Shown in pieces: positions 1 to 9,725 of a stretch of DNA of 64,000 bases. A program made the translations under genes and the position numbers. Below the pieces are notes generated by a model. That model made no database searches. It saw nothing but the letters and a program-made list of their open reading frames with translations, and was not told where the DNA came from. Where the stretch lies: NCBI GenBank assembly GCA_002835545.1, contig PIZK01000008.1:115203-179202 (forward strand). The letters are read 5' to 3'. Source of the DNA: Alteromonadales bacterium alter-6D02 (GTDB taxonomy: Bacteria; Pseudomonadota; Gammaproteobacteria; Enterobacterales; Psychrobiaceae). Positions within the stretch are counted from its first letter, which is position 1; each line of letters starts with the position of its first letter.

Positions 1-457
1 AAACCGGGGTTAGTGTTTCTTCTAATGCTGTATTGGAGTATTCGCTGATTAGCTTATATTCAGGATGTACCACCTCTAAGCCACGTGCGCCAATCTTTAT
101 CTCGCCAAAACAGCGAATCGTTTTACCTGTGGCCAGTGCGTTTTTCTGACTGGCATTAAAATGAAAAAAGACCAATGAGGCACGGCCAAAGTCATCACTG
201 ACATGGCAAATCAATCGTTTACGACGGCCATCTAAAATTTCACTGTATTCGATAGTTGCGATAAAGCTAACATGATCACCAGGGCGAATTTGATTTAACG
301 TATAGAGTGTAGTGCGATCTTCATAACGATTAGGTAGGTGAAACAGTAGATCTTCAATGGTATAAAGTTCAAGCTTGGCCAGTTTCTCAGCCATTTTAGC
401 CCCAACCCCTTTAAGGTCGGTTAACGGTGATGCCAACATACTAGTTCGCTGTAACAT
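1..457 (-). CDS. recG: ATP-dependent DNA helicase RecG, N-terminal part (cut by window edge)
   Basis: RecG is a superfamily 2 helicase that remodels stalled replication forks and branch-migrates Holliday junctions. Only about the first 152 codons are in the window, so the helicase motifs are not visible. What is visible is the N-terminal wedge region: a start reading MLQRTSMLASPLTDLKGVG, with the LKGVG...LAKL helix-hairpin segment and the LLFHLPNRYED stretch typical of RecG. An internal ATG at 439 is a possible alternative start. It is the last gene of a leftward gmk-rpoZ-spoT-ridA-recG run. The E. coli operon has trmH in the place where ridA stands here. A terminator-like hairpin lies between ridA and recG, so recG may have its own promoter or depend on readthrough. 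Confidence 0.9.
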   Translation of the reverse strand, partial: MLQRTSMLASPLTDLKGVGAKMAEKLAKLELYTIEDLLFHLPNRYEDRTTLYTLNQIRPGDHVSFIATIEYSEILDGRRKRLICHVSDDFGRASLVFFHFNASQKNALATGKTIRCFGEIKIGARGLEVVHPEYKLISEYSNTALEETLTPV

Positions 458-547
458 AGTGGTTACTTGGGGTAATGGATAGGCTTATTAATTTCAACAA
501 TAACCTCACTAATGTCAATAGTACAAAAAACTAGGTGATACAAAAAA

Positions 548-582
548 GCCGCTGTAAGTCACCAAAATGACAGTACAGCGGC
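548..582 (-). terminator. Rho-independent terminator after ridA
   Basis: A perfect 9-bp stem (gccgctgta at 548-556 with tacagcggc at 574-582) is followed on the minus strand by six T residues (542-547). On the plus strand it is also followed by TTTT, but no plus-strand gene ends here. It should reduce transcription from spoT-ridA into recG. Confidence 0.8.
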
Positions 583-601
583 CTTTTATAGGGTCTTGGA
601 T

Positions 602-985
602 TTACAGAACCATTACCCCATCCATTTCAACCTGGCTGCCTTTTGGTAAAGCACGCACACCTAGCGCTGCACGAGCAGGGTAAGGTTGGCTGAAGTATTT
701 AGCCATGATTTCATTAACCGTAGCAAAGTTATTAAGATCTGTCATAAAGATATTAAGCTTAACGATATCGTTTATTGAACCGCCTGATGCTTCACACACA
801 GATTTTAAGTTTTCAAATACTTGAACAACTTGTTCTGCAAAGTCTTCGCTTACCATTTCCATGGTTGCTGGAACCAGTGGGATTTGCCCAGAAAGGTACA
901 CTGTATTATCAACTTTAACCGCTTGGCTATATGTGCCAATCGCTTGTGGTGCATTGTCAGTCGAAATAATTTCTTTATTTGCCAT
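602..985 (-). CDS. ridA: RidA family enamine/imine deaminase
   Basis: RidA (YjgF/YER057c/UK114 family) hydrolyses reactive 2-aminoacrylate and related enamines/imines released by PLP enzymes, forming a cytosolic homotrimer. The 127-residue length is standard. The family signature near the C-terminus is present: [17 protein letters not shown], whose arginine binds the substrate carboxylate, followed by VEMDG in place of the more usual VEIEA. The SGQIPL segment near residue 32 is also conserved. ATG follows a GAGAG purine tract. It lies 16 nt downstream of spoT and is probably co-transcribed with it. In Alteromonadales a ridA gene after spoT is common, whereas E. coli has trmH there. Confidence 0.93.
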   Translation of the reverse strand: MANKEIISTDNAPQAIGTYSQAVKVDNTVYLSGQIPLVPATMEMVSEDFAEQVVQVFENLKSVCEASGGSINDIVKLNIFMTDLNNFATVNEIMAKYFSQPYPARAALGVRALPKGSQVEMDGVMVL

Positions 986-1001
986 GATAACTCTCTTCCA
1001 A

Positions 1002-3098
1002 TTAATGTTTAGTTCTTAATACTTTAATCACATCAGGTAATACACGAACTTTACGTAATACGTTAGCCATGTGGATACGGTCTTTGACACTTAAGTTAGC
1101 ATCGATTGTATAAATCTTGCCTTCTTTTTCTTCTGTGGTCATCGAATGGATATTCGCTCCCGCTTGAGCAATTGCCGTGGTTACCGCAGCTAAGATACCC
1201 TGATGGTTAACCATATCGACACGGATAGCGGTAACGTATTCTTCTTCCCCGTCATTATCCCACTGCACGTGAAGGTATTTATCTTTTTCTTTCTCAAACC
1301 CTGCGATATTGGCGCAAGATTCGATATGAATAACCAAACCTTTCCCCGGACTTAAATGAGCAATGATAGGATCACCAGGTATAGGACGACAGCATTTAGC
1401 GTAAGTCACTAACATGCCTTCAGCGCCTTTGATCGCGACTTTATGGTCACTATTACCATTGCTTAAATTACCATCAGAAAGCTGATGGGCAATGGCTAAG
1501 CTCATCGCGTTACCTAAACCAATGTTAGACAATAAACTGTCGAAACTTTCATTGTTGGTGTCTTTAACCACTTGTTCGACTTTGGCTGGGTCGAGCGTAT
1601 CTAAATCGATATCGCCCATCGCATGTTTGAGCAGACGACGGCCAAGCTTAATAGACTCTTCCGTGTGACGGCTCTTTAATACTTGACGAATTTTAGAGCG
1701 TGCTCGAGCGGTAACAACAAAGTTTAACCAAGCTGCGTTAGGCTGTGAACCCGGTGCAGTGATGACTTCTACTGTCTGACCATTCGCCAGTGGTTGGCTT
1801 AACGGGTATGCCTGACGGTCAATACGTGCGCCAACACAAGAGTTACCGACATCGGTATGTACCGCATAAGCGAAATCGACTGCTGTTGAACCTGCTGGTA
1901 ATTCTAGTAGACGGCTGTCAGGGGTGAAGACGTAAATTTCTTCCGGGAATAAATCGGTTTTAACGTTTTCAATAAACTCAAACGAGTTACCCGCACTTTG
2001 CTGTAGTTCATGAAGACTTTGGATCCAACGACGGGCACGAATTTGTGCCGTAGTGCCTTGATCGTCATCATTTTTATAAACCCAATGGGCAGCAACCCCT
2101 TTATCGGCCATTTGGTCCATGTGATCGGTACGAATTTGTACTTCCACTGGGATACCATGAGGGCCTAATAACGAAGTGTGCAACGATTGATAGCCATTGG
2201 CCTTAGGTAGCGCAATATAATCTTTAAAACGACCTGGACGCGGTTTATATAGCGTGTGCATAGCGCCTAAACAGCGGTAACAGGTATCAATGTCGTCAAC
2301 GATAATGCGGAAGGCATAAATGTCCATCACATCTTCAAATTGGATCTCTTTACTGCGCATCTTGTTATAGATTGAGTAAAGGTTCTTTTGACGACCGACG
2401 ATTTCTGCTTTGATGCCCGCTTCTTCAATACGTCCGCTAATTTCTTGCTCAACGTTTTGTAGTACTTCTTTGCGGTTGCCTTTAGCATAACGCACGACTT
2501 CGCTTAAAACGCGGAAACGATTTGGGTACAAACCTTTAAAGCCAAGCTCTTCAAGTTCGTACTTTATATTATGGATACCGAGGCGATTGGCGATCGGTGC
2601 ATAAATATCGAGTGTTTCACGGGAAATACGACGTCGTTTATCGGGGCGTAATGATCCTAAGGTGCGCATGTTATGCGTGCGATCGGCGAGTTTGATTAAT
2701 ATCACTCGTAAATCTTGCACCATCGCCATCATCATTTTTCGGAAGTTTTCTGCTTGGGCTTCTTGTTGATTACGGAATTTTAGCTTATCTAACTTAGATA
2801 CGCCTTCAACAAGCTCACCTACCGTTTCACCAAACTCGGCAGCTAATTCTTCTTGGGTTACTGGCGTGTCCTCGATGACATCATGCAGTAAGGCTGCAAT
2901 TAATGTTTCGTGATCAAGACGCATATCAGCCAAGATTTGGCACACAGCAACAGGATGGGTAACGTAAGGTTCACCAGAGGAACGGAATTGACCTTCGTGA
3001 GCCGCTTTGGCAACGCGATAGGCTTGTTCTATCTCTTTAACATGAGATGGTTCGAGGTAGCTAGACACTACCTCGACAAGGTTTTCTATAAGATACAA
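1002..3098 (-). CDS. spoT: Bifunctional (p)ppGpp synthetase/hydrolase SpoT
   Basis: SpoT makes and degrades the alarmone (p)ppGpp in response to carbon, phosphate, iron and fatty-acid limitation. The 698-residue protein has the full RSH layout: an N-terminal HD hydrolase domain (H48, then H72-D73 and E76-D77 in [10 protein letters not shown]), a RelA/SpoT synthetase domain from about residue 235 ([29 protein letters not shown]), a TGS domain near 390-450 ([15 protein letters not shown]) and a C-terminal ACT domain. The start codon is TTG behind a GGGGTGA Shine-Dalgarno tract; E. coli spoT also starts with TTG. It follows rpoZ by 40 nt. Resemblance to E. coli SpoT is strong end to end. Confidence 0.97.
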   Translation of the reverse strand: MYLIENLVEVVSSYLEPSHVKEIEQAYRVAKAAHEGQFRSSGEPYVTHPVAVCQILADMRLDHETLIAALLHDVIEDTPVTQEELAAEFGETVGELVEGVSKLDKLKFRNQQEAQAENFRKMMMAMVQDLRVILIKLADRTHNMRTLGSLRPDKRRRISRETLDIYAPIANRLGIHNIKYELEELGFKGLYPNRFRVLSEVVRYAKGNRKEVLQNVEQEISGRIEEAGIKAEIVGRQKNLYSIYNKMRSKEIQFEDVMDIYAFRIIVDDIDTCYRCLGAMHTLYKPRPGRFKDYIALPKANGYQSLHTSLLGPHGIPVEVQIRTDHMDQMADKGVAAHWVYKNDDDQGTTAQIRARRWIQSLHELQQSAGNSFEFIENVKTDLFPEEIYVFTPDSRLLELPAGSTAVDFAYAVHTDVGNSCVGARIDRQAYPLSQPLANGQTVEVITAPGSQPNAAWLNFVVTARARSKIRQVLKSRHTEESIKLGRRLLKHAMGDIDLDTLDPAKVEQVVKDTNNESFDSLLSNIGLGNAMSLAIAHQLSDGNLSNGNSDHKVAIKGAEGMLVTYAKCCRPIPGDPIIAHLSPGKGLVIHIESCANIAGFEKEKDKYLHVQWDNDGEEEYVTAIRVDMVNHQGILAAVTTAIAQAGANIHSMTTEEKEGKIYTIDANLSVKDRIHMANVLRKVRVLPDVIKVLRTKH

Positions 3099-3138
3099 TG
3101 ATCACCCCGATAATATTAGGATGAGGGGGCAGCGTGGA

Positions 3139-3417
3139 TTAACCGATGCGACCTTCAGCAATAGCAGCAACTGCCGCTAGCTCTGCAGCTTCTTGTTCAC
3201 GTTGAACTAAGCGCTCACACTCATCCATTGTTTCATTGGTCACTAGACCTTTTTCGATTTCACGTAGCGCTACTACTGTAGGCTTATCGTTTTCTTCTTC
3301 AACTAGAGCCTCTTGGCCGCCGTTTGCTAACTGACGAGCACGACGCGCTGCCACTAGGATTAAGTCAAAACGGTTGCCAACTTGATCTAAAGCATCTTCA
3401 ACTGTTACGCGAGCCAT
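3139..3417 (-). CDS. rpoZ: RNA polymerase omega subunit
   Basis: Omega is a small subunit that helps fold and stabilise the beta-prime subunit of RNA polymerase and forms part of one ppGpp site. The 92-residue length matches the family (91 in E. coli). The N-terminus [20 protein letters not shown] and the ARRARQL segment are diagnostic. The start has a clear AGGAG. It sits between gmk and spoT in the conserved order, which joins an RNA polymerase subunit that binds ppGpp to the enzyme that makes it. Confidence 0.96.
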   Translation of the reverse strand: MARVTVEDALDQVGNRFDLILVAARRARQLANGGQEALVEEENDKPTVVALREIEKGLVTNETMDECERLVQREQEAAELAAVAAIAEGRIG

Positions 3418-3475
3418 GGATAACTCCTATTAATTAATGGGTAAAAAAATGACGCAAAAGTGTACTCGATTTAAG

Positions 3476-4102
3476 CTACTCTGCCAATAGATCTTTTAGC
3501 ATATCGCAATGTTTTATTGCTTGCTGCTGCTGGATTAGGCGATTTCCTTTAATTATTGCATCAAAATCTTGTAATGCTTGTTCAAAGCTATCATTAATTA
3601 GTAAATAATCATACTCATTATAATGTGACATTTCACTTATCGCTTTTTGCATGCGTGAAGCGATCACTTCATCACTGTCAGTTCCACGGCCAACGAGGCG
3701 TCGTTCAAGCTCAGTACGAGACGGTGGTAAAATGAAAATACCTTTGGCTTGTGGCATGAGTTCTTTCACTTGGCGCGCACCTTGCCAGTCGATATCAAGA
3801 AATACATCAATACCATTCGCTAACTGCTGCTCGATGACCGTACGTGATGTACCGTAATAGTTGCCAAATACTTCAGCCCATTCAAAGAATACACCGTCAT
3901 TGATTAATGATTTAAAACCATCAACGTCTACGAAATGATAATGTTGACCGTTAACCTCTCCTGGACGAGGTTGGCGTGTGGTATGAGAGACTGATACTTG
4001 TAAGTCATTATTAGTGTTTTTCTCAATCAATGCTGAAATTAAACTCGACTTACCGGCACCGCTAGGTGCAGAAACAATGTATAACGTGCCTAATGCTGGC
4101 AT
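3476..4102 (-). CDS. gmk: Guanylate kinase
   Basis: Guanylate kinase phosphorylates GMP to GDP with ATP and is needed for GTP, dGTP and ppGpp pools. The 208-residue protein has the P-loop APSGAGKSS (residues 12-20), the GMP-binding region [17 protein letters not shown], and the DIDWQGARQ Walker B segment. Length is as expected. GGAG lies upstream of the ATG. It is first in the leftward gmk-rpoZ-spoT-ridA run, so a promoter for the operon should lie in the 184-nt gap before the rightward phosphatase gene. Confidence 0.96.
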   Translation of the reverse strand: MPALGTLYIVSAPSGAGKSSLISALIEKNTNNDLQVSVSHTTRQPRPGEVNGQHYHFVDVDGFKSLINDGVFFEWAEVFGNYYGTSRTVIEQQLANGIDVFLDIDWQGARQVKELMPQAKGIFILPPSRTELERRLVGRGTDSDEVIASRMQKAISEMSHYNEYDYLLINDSFEQALQDFDAIIKGNRLIQQQQAIKHCDMLKDLLAE

Positions 4103-4123
4103 AACAGTCTCCGAAGAATGCTG

Positions 4124-4171
4124 ATACCAATCCTTCTCATAAGATGATGACTTAATTGATGGTGTTGGTAT
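4124..4171. repeat. Small inverted-repeat element with ATACCAAT/TTGGTAT ends
   Basis: The sequence ataccaat at 4124-4131 is matched in inverted orientation by ttggtat at 4165-4171, giving a 48-bp unit in the gap between gmk and the phosphatase gene. Similar ATACCAAT termini occur on the longer element at 45695-45840, and a lone copy of the end occurs near 17392. This may be a shortened relative of that element. It could also be chance or an operator. Confidence 0.35.
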
Positions 4172-4286
4172 TGATTAATTAATTGGTGTGAATATACCGC
4201 ATTTTAAGTTGATTGAGTATTGTATCCGGTGATCTTTGTGAGGGTCGGGTTAATTTAATTGTGATGAGCTTGCTATTCATGACATT

Positions 4287-6209
4287 TTGGGCGATAACAG
4301 CTCTGGAGTAAATTTATTGGATCGTTTCGTGTTATCAGAGATATTAGCTGGACCAATTCTACGTCGTGTTACAGCACAGCAGTTTACCTTATGGTGGGTT
4401 AGCCCTTTCGAGTGTCAAGGCACATTTAGTTGTTATCAAGATGAACAAGTCATTGAAGAAGTGAAATTAACTTCTGACGTATTAACGACTTTTCGTGTCG
4501 GTAAGTATGCCGTTATTCACTTGCTGGATGTAAAACTGTCGTTACCCCAAGATACTTATTTAGAGTACGACCTGCACCTGCAGTGTGGTTCGCAAGTTAA
4601 GTCGCTGGCAGAGATCGCTAGTCATTTGGTGTATGCGGGGAAAAAGCGACCGTCACTAATGGTTCAACTTGAGGTTGATAACCTGCTACATGGCTCTTGT
4701 CGTAACCCTCATCACGACAGTGACGACAGTTTACTGGCAGGTGATCGTCTGGTTGGCTCTGTGTTAGATGATAATAAGCAGCGCCCCGCATTACTGATGA
4801 TGAGTGGAGATCAAATCTACGCGGATCATGTCGCTGGCCCGACACTTTATGCTATTCATCAAGTGATTGCGTTACTTGGTTTGCATGATGAAACCTTTAT
4901 TGACGCTAATATTGGCGATAGTGAAGAGTTGCACCAGTTGGCAGGGCAATATTATCAACGTGAAAATATTTTACCGCAAACAAGCACACAACCAACGTGG
5001 TATCGGGCTCAGCAAAAACAGGCGATTTTTACTTCAACCTATGCCCATAATCATTTGATTAGCTTCGCTGAAACTATTGCGATGTATTTGCTGGTGTGGT
5101 CGCCAACATTGTGGCAAGAAATAACCTTTGAAGGGGTTGATATCACACCTGAGCATCAAGCGCTATGGGACGAAGAGTTGGTTGTGATAAGAGCTTTTGT
5201 GTCGGGTCTTGATAAAGTACAACGCTTATTGGCTCACGTACCAACCTATATGATTTTTGATGACCATGATGTCACCGATGATTGGAACTTAACTGCTGGT
5301 TGGGAGCAAGCGGCTTATAATAATCCATTTGCCAAACGCATTATTGGTAACACGCTATTTGGCTACTGGTTATGCCAAGGCTGGGGTAACGATCCAGCGC
5401 GCTTTAAGGGCGATTTTTGGCAGATAGCCGACCAATATCAACAACACCCTAATCAGCATAATCAAGAGCGCTTCATTGACCACTTACTGCAATTTTCGGG
5501 ATGGCAATATACAGTTGAAACGCAGCCAAAATTAGTGGTGCTTGATAGCCGAACTCGGCGTTGGCGCTCAGAAACGGACATCAATCATCCATCTGGCTTG
5601 ATGGATTGGGAGGCGATGTGTGAATTACAACAAGAGCTGATTGGACATGACTCAATTATTCTTGTTTCACCTGCGCCTATTTTTGGCGTAAAAGTGATTG
5701 AAACTATTCAGCGTATGGTCACAGCCTGTGGTCATCCGCTGGCAGTGGATGCTGAAAACTGGATGGCCCACCCGGGGTCGGCCAGCACGATGCTTAATAT
5801 TTTTAAGCATCCGCGAACGCCGCAGCATTTCATCATCTTATCGGGTGATGTTCACTATTCGTTTGTATACGATATTGAATTGCGTTTTAGCGACCAGTCC
5901 CCAAAAATTTGGCAAATAACGTCGAGTGGGATCAAAAATCAATTTCCGCAGCCCTTGATTGGTATTTTAGATAAACTTAACCGTTGGTTGTATGGCTCGT
6001 TGTCTCCGTTAAATTTCTTTACTAAGCGCCGTGCGATGAGAGTCAAAGGACGCAACTTGGCAAATAATAATAAAGTTCGGCTGAGCGAGCAAAGTGGCTT
6101 GGGATATTTAGAGCTAAATAGTGATGGGTCGCCTAAACTTATATGTGATTTGCACGTAAATGGGGGAGTCAGTGAATTTATTGAGGGAAATGAAGAGCTA
6201 ATTCATTAG
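4287..6209 (+). CDS. PhoD-like metallophosphatase family protein
   Basis: The 640-residue protein resembles the PhoD-like (alkaline phosphatase D type) metallophosphatases, which hydrolyse phosphate mono- or diesters using a bimetal centre. Metal-ligand motifs are visible: SGDQIYADH near residue 173, FDDHDVTDDW near residue 325 and SGDVHYSF near residue 515. No Sec or Tat signal peptide is apparent, so unlike secreted PhoD enzymes it is probably cytoplasmic. The start is uncertain. The frame opens after a TAA at 4251 and contains no ATG near its beginning. The given start is TTG, with other TTG/GTG codons shortly downstream. Its natural substrate cannot be read from the sequence. No Pho box was recognised upstream. 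Confidence 0.85.
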   Translation: MGDNSSGVNLLDRFVLSEILAGPILRRVTAQQFTLWWVSPFECQGTFSCYQDEQVIEEVKLTSDVLTTFRVGKYAVIHLLDVKLSLPQDTYLEYDLHLQCGSQVKSLAEIASHLVYAGKKRPSLMVQLEVDNLLHGSCRNPHHDSDDSLLAGDRLVGSVLDDNKQRPALLMMSGDQIYADHVAGPTLYAIHQVIALLGLHDETFIDANIGDSEELHQLAGQYYQRENILPQTSTQPTWYRAQQKQAIFTSTYAHNHLISFAETIAMYLLVWSPTLWQEITFEGVDITPEHQALWDEELVVIRAFVSGLDKVQRLLAHVPTYMIFDDHDVTDDWNLTAGWEQAAYNNPFAKRIIGNTLFGYWLCQGWGNDPARFKGDFWQIADQYQQHPNQHNQERFIDHLLQFSGWQYTVETQPKLVVLDSRTRRWRSETDINHPSGLMDWEAMCELQQELIGHDSIILVSPAPIFGVKVIETIQRMVTACGHPLAVDAENWMAHPGSASTMLNIFKHPRTPQHFIILSGDVHYSFVYDIELRFSDQSPKIWQITSSGIKNQFPQPLIGILDKLNRWLYGSLSPLNFFTKRRAMRVKGRNLANNNKVRLSEQSGLGYLELNSDGSPKLICDLHVNGGVSEFIEGNEELIH

Positions 6210-6223
6210 CTTCTCCGTCACTC

Positions 6224-6248
6224 GTTACATGATTTGTTATCATGTAAC
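6224..6248. other. 10-bp inverted repeat between phosphatase and aminopeptidase genes
   Basis: gttacatgat (6224-6233) and atcatgtaac (6239-6248) form a perfect 10-bp stem with a 5-nt loop, 15 nt after the phosphatase stop codon. There is no immediate T-run, although a T-rich stretch follows about 12 nt later. It could be a weak terminator or an operator for the downstream gene. Confidence 0.45.
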
Positions 6249-6364
6249 AATTTGTTAAGGTTTTTTGTAAAATAATCCCCAAACGAGAGACATAAAATGT
6301 CATAATTCGTTGGTTTTTACAATAACAATAAATCTGCACCTTAAACTATTTCTCTGAGGAAATT

Positions 6365-7882
6365 ATGTCTATTAAAAAGTCTCTTTTGACTCTATCGCTT
6401 TCTGTTGCTCTTACCGCTACAGCACAAGCTGAAACATTTAACTTTAGCGACCAAGCTAAAAAAGCCGACGCTATTGTTGTATTCCAAGCTGGCGACACAC
6501 CATCAGCAGGCCTTGCTCAATTAAATAAACAGTCTAACGACCAGTTAATGAAATCATTGTCTGTTGCTAAGTTTAAAGGTGACAGCAAGCAAGTTGTTGA
6601 AGTATTAGCCCCAGCAGGTATCGATGCTGACCGCGTTATTGTTGTTGGCTTAGGTGATTCTACAGAGCTAAATGCAGGTGCTGTCAATAAGATTGGTGCA
6701 AGCTTAAGCGCTAAATTATCAAAAACTGATGCCCAAGATATTCAAATCTTCACTAAGGGTATTAGTGATAATCAAAGCAACGCTAGCTTTGCTGCTGAAT
6801 TAGCGCATGGCATTAGCTTACGTGCTTATAAATTTGATAAATACCTATCAAAGAAAAAACCTGCCGAGAAGAATTACAGTTTACGTGTTAATCAACCTCA
6901 ACAAGCAAAAACAACTTACAAACAACTTGAAGCTGTTGAAGCAGGTGTATTCTTAGCGCGTGATTTAACCTCAGAAGTTCCAACTGAAATGAACCCAGTT
7001 CACTTTGCTGCTGCAGCAAAAGAATTAAAGAAACTGGGCGTTAAAGTTAAGGTATTAAAGCCACGTCAAATCAAAAAACTAGGTATGGGTGCTCTACATG
7101 CTGTTGGTCGTGGTTCAGCTGAAGGTTCACGCCTAGTTGTTGCACACTGGGAAGGAAACAACGATACCCCTATTGCCCTTGTTGGTAAAGGAATCACCTT
7201 TGATTCAGGTGGTTATAATGTTAAAACGGGTAAATCAATTGCTCGCATGAAGTCTGATATGGCCGGCGCTGCCGCTGTATTAGGTACAGTGAAAGCATTA
7301 GCATTACAAGAAGCAGATGTGAATGTTGTTGCTGTAATGGCAATGGCGGCAAACATGGTTTCTGAAACGTCTGTTGCTCCTGGTGATGTCGTTGAAACTG
7401 CAGAAGGTTTAAGTGTTGAGATTTTAAACACCGATGCTGAAGGCCGTTTGGTTGTTGCTGATGGTATGTGGTACGCGCGTGATAAATATAAGCCAGAAAT
7501 CATGGTTGATGTTGCAACGCTTACTGGTTCGAAAGTGCGTGCTTTAGGTGATCGTTACACTGCTATCTTCAGTGAAGATGATAACTTAGTATCTCAACTA
7601 ACCGTTTCAGGCAAAGCGGTTGATGAAAAAGTATGGCGCTTGCCATTAGGCTATAAAGACAAGCTGAAAAGCCCAATTGCTGATTTAACAAATATCGGTA
7701 GTGGTGGCCCAGGCGCGACAACTGCGGCAACCTTCTTGCAACAATTTGCTGGTGATACTAAATGGGTTCACCTAGATATTGCTGGTAACGCATTAATTTC
7801 TGCTGACAAAGGTGTAAACCCTGCTGGTGGTACTGGCCATGGTGTACGCTTACTAAGCCATTGGATCATGAATAATAAATAG
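6365..7882 (+). CDS. M17 family leucyl aminopeptidase with signal peptide
   Basis: M17 aminopeptidases remove N-terminal residues using two metal ions. The catalytic domain is intact: GKGITFDSGG near residues 276-285, MKSDMAGAAAV near 297-307 and NTDAEGRLVVADG near 355-367, which together supply the metal ligands and active-site residues. The N-terminus is a clear Sec signal peptide (MSIKKSLLTLSLSVALTA, cut after AQA near residue 22), so the enzyme is exported, unlike cytosolic PepA. The rest of the protein is rich in lysine and alanine. GAGGAA precedes the ATG. It is transcribed alone and ends in a strong terminator. A role in using peptides outside the cytoplasm is inferred. Confidence 0.9.
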   Translation: MSIKKSLLTLSLSVALTATAQAETFNFSDQAKKADAIVVFQAGDTPSAGLAQLNKQSNDQLMKSLSVAKFKGDSKQVVEVLAPAGIDADRVIVVGLGDSTELNAGAVNKIGASLSAKLSKTDAQDIQIFTKGISDNQSNASFAAELAHGISLRAYKFDKYLSKKKPAEKNYSLRVNQPQQAKTTYKQLEAVEAGVFLARDLTSEVPTEMNPVHFAAAAKELKKLGVKVKVLKPRQIKKLGMGALHAVGRGSAEGSRLVVAHWEGNNDTPIALVGKGITFDSGGYNVKTGKSIARMKSDMAGAAAVLGTVKALALQEADVNVVAVMAMAANMVSETSVAPGDVVETAEGLSVEILNTDAEGRLVVADGMWYARDKYKPEIMVDVATLTGSKVRALGDRYTAIFSEDDNLVSQLTVSGKAVDEKVWRLPLGYKDKLKSPIADLTNIGSGGPGATTAATFLQQFAGDTKWVHLDIAGNALISADKGVNPAGGTGHGVRLLSHWIMNNK

Positions 7883-7904
7883 CCTTTAATGAGGGTTATT
7901 GTGT

Positions 7905-7929
7905 AATAAGGCCGCATTGCGGCCTTATT
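7905..7929 (+). terminator. Rho-independent terminator after the aminopeptidase gene
   Basis: An 11-bp stem (aataaggccgc / gcggccttatt) with a 3-nt loop, followed by a T-rich tract, lies 23 nt after the stop codon. Confidence 0.9.
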
Positions 7930-8032
7930 TATTTTTATTCTAAGCCGATAACTTGTACTCCAATAACAAACAGGTTAAGTTGTTTATTCAATACATAAAA
8001 CAACCGAATGAACCAAGGACTGGATTAGATAA

Positions 8033-9217
8033 ATGTTAGTTTCCTGTATGTCACGTGTTTACCTAGCTGTATTCGTTACAGCTGTTTTAGGATACTCCAA
8101 TATCGCACTTGCTAGTTCAAAACCTGAGATATCAGGCTTTGCGCGAGCCATTGTTGGGGTTGCAGATCATGATGATGTTGATGCAATTGACTATGATAAA
8201 ACCCCTTCTTTAAAACCTCATAGCCTAATCGGCGTGCAAGCAGATTGGCAAATAACACAGCACTGGTCAGCAACAGCACAAATGTTGGGACGTGCTGATC
8301 GTGATTTAAAATCGGGCATTGAATGGCTTTATGCACAATACGCTGCCGATCATGGTGTTAATTATAAGGTCGGCCGGTTACGTTCGCCGTTCTTTATGTA
8401 TAGCAATGTACTTAATGTTGGTTATAGCTACCATTGGATCCAAGCCCCTAGCGAAGTGTATTCCCCTGTTTTGTTCGATCATTTTGATGGCGGTGAGGCT
8501 TCATATACCTATTTTGGTGAAGATTTTTCCGCGACAGTCAGTGGCTTTCTTGGGCAGTTTGATGGTGATGTTGAATACCTCGGCGAGCAATATACAACCG
8601 ATGTAAATACCTTTTCAGGACTAGTATTCGAAGTTTCATTTGATAAATTAAAACTACAATCTTCGATCAATCGCGGCAATATTTTTGTTAAAAACCCAAT
8701 GCTCTCACAACTCAGTGATGTCGCTGAGCAGGCTGGTTTATCAGAAGTCGCTCAAGCATTATCTATTGATGGTGAAGTGACTTATTTTCAGGTTGGCTTT
8801 AGTTATGAAACATTTGATTATTTTATTAAAGGTGAGTGGGTCGACTTCCACCATGATTTTTCGTTGTTAGCAGAAACACGGGCCAATTACATCAGTGTTG
8901 GCTATCAATTAGATAACTTATTATTTCACCTGACTGCAGCTAAGCGTGATGACGCGTTGAAACCAATGAATGACTTTATTCCGCCGATAGATGCTTTAAG
9001 CCCATTAGCAGGGCTTTATCATCAATTAAGTAATGTGCGAGCGCATAGTGATCAAGATAGCTATATTTTCGGTGTGCGTTGGGATGTGGGCGACAATATT
9101 GCTCTTAAAGCGGAAGTGAACCATACAATTTTTGATCAAGACGATCTCGACCCTGCGTTAAGTACTCAGCCGGAAGACACGACACTTGTACTTTTGGGGG
9201 CTGAATGGGTCTTTTAA
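8033..9217 (+). CDS. Porin-like outer-membrane beta-barrel protein (paralogue 1)
   Basis: The 394-residue protein has a signal peptide (VYLAVFVTAVLGYSNIALAS) and then alternating aromatic/polar strands ending in a C-terminal aromatic (GAEWVF), as in outer-membrane barrels. Recognisable segments are ISGFARAIVG at the mature N-terminus, GRLRSPFFMYS and YSYHWIQAPSEVYSP. It is paralogous to the gene at 12237, which has matching GKLRTPFF, YPWINPPNQVYSE and ISGFGRVVGG. The gene for a small periplasmic binding-like protein overlaps its 3' end by 13 nt, so the two are translationally coupled. ATG 8048 (MSRVYL) is an alternative start. An inverted repeat gttgttt/aaacaac at 7979-8004 lies just upstream and could be an operator. 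Substrate is unknown. Confidence 0.78.
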   Translation: MLVSCMSRVYLAVFVTAVLGYSNIALASSKPEISGFARAIVGVADHDDVDAIDYDKTPSLKPHSLIGVQADWQITQHWSATAQMLGRADRDLKSGIEWLYAQYAADHGVNYKVGRLRSPFFMYSNVLNVGYSYHWIQAPSEVYSPVLFDHFDGGEASYTYFGEDFSATVSGFLGQFDGDVEYLGEQYTTDVNTFSGLVFEVSFDKLKLQSSINRGNIFVKNPMLSQLSDVAEQAGLSEVAQALSIDGEVTYFQVGFSYETFDYFIKGEWVDFHHDFSLLAETRANYISVGYQLDNLLFHLTAAKRDDALKPMNDFIPPIDALSPLAGLYHQLSNVRAHSDQDSYIFGVRWDVGDNIALKAEVNHTIFDQDDLDPALSTQPEDTTLVLLGAEWVF

Positions 9218-9654
9218 AAGTTGGGGTATACCTTTCAATTATTTGTCTATTATGTTTCTCCAAACAATCGTTTGCTTTGCAAGGTGAGCGTTCGATTTGG
9301 GTTATTGCCAGTGCTCAAAGTCAAGATCAGCAACTGTCATTGCAACAAGTTAAGAAAACATATTTAGGGATGAAGGTTACACTCAGTAACGGCTTATCCC
9401 GACAAGCACTGACCTATCCACTTAACTCTTCAATACGTTCTTTGTTTAATGTGACCGTTATAGGTTTAACGGAGTCACGTATTAAAACATTTTGGGCTCA
9501 GATGCGCTTTACTGGACGGGGTAGTGCTGCGAAAGTCATTGCTGATGAACAAGCTTTGTTTCAGTACCTGATTAAAAATCCAAACACTATCGGTTATGTT
9601 TTAGAAGGTACTCAATTACCACAAGAAATTAAGGTGTTGTACACCAGTTTGTAG
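9205..9654 (+). CDS. Small periplasmic phosphate-binding-like (PBP type 2) protein, paralogue 1
   Basis: The 149-residue protein has a signal peptide (VYLSIICLLCFSKQSFALQ) and resembles the short, single-lobe members of the PstS-like periplasmic binding superfamily. The core NVTVIGLTESRIKTFWAQMRF is shared almost word for word with the paralogue at 13415. At under half the size of true PstS it probably does not feed an ABC transporter; none is nearby. The start ATG lies inside the last codons of the porin gene, with GGGGG as its Shine-Dalgarno sequence. A role in delivering or sensing a ligand for the neighbouring porin or c-di-GMP enzyme is inference. Confidence 0.75.
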   Translation: MGLLKVGVYLSIICLLCFSKQSFALQGERSIWVIASAQSQDQQLSLQQVKKTYLGMKVTLSNGLSRQALTYPLNSSIRSLFNVTVIGLTESRIKTFWAQMRFTGRGSAAKVIADEQALFQYLIKNPNTIGYVLEGTQLPQEIKVLYTSL

Positions 9655-9670
9655 TGTGGGCTAAAGCGTT

Positions 9671-9701
9671 AAAGACCCGTGTAAGTGTATTACAGGGCTT
9701 T
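9671..9701. terminator. Hairpin between convergent genes (possible bidirectional terminator)
   Basis: aaag-ccc-tgtaa pairs with ttaca-ggg-cttt around a 5-nt loop, with two single-base bulges on the left arm, in the 71-nt gap between the convergent binding-protein and GGDEF-EAL genes. The T-run is displaced to 9711-9716 on the plus strand, so efficiency is uncertain. Confidence 0.5.
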
Positions 9702-9725
9702 ATCGATGGGTTTTTTATGACATGA

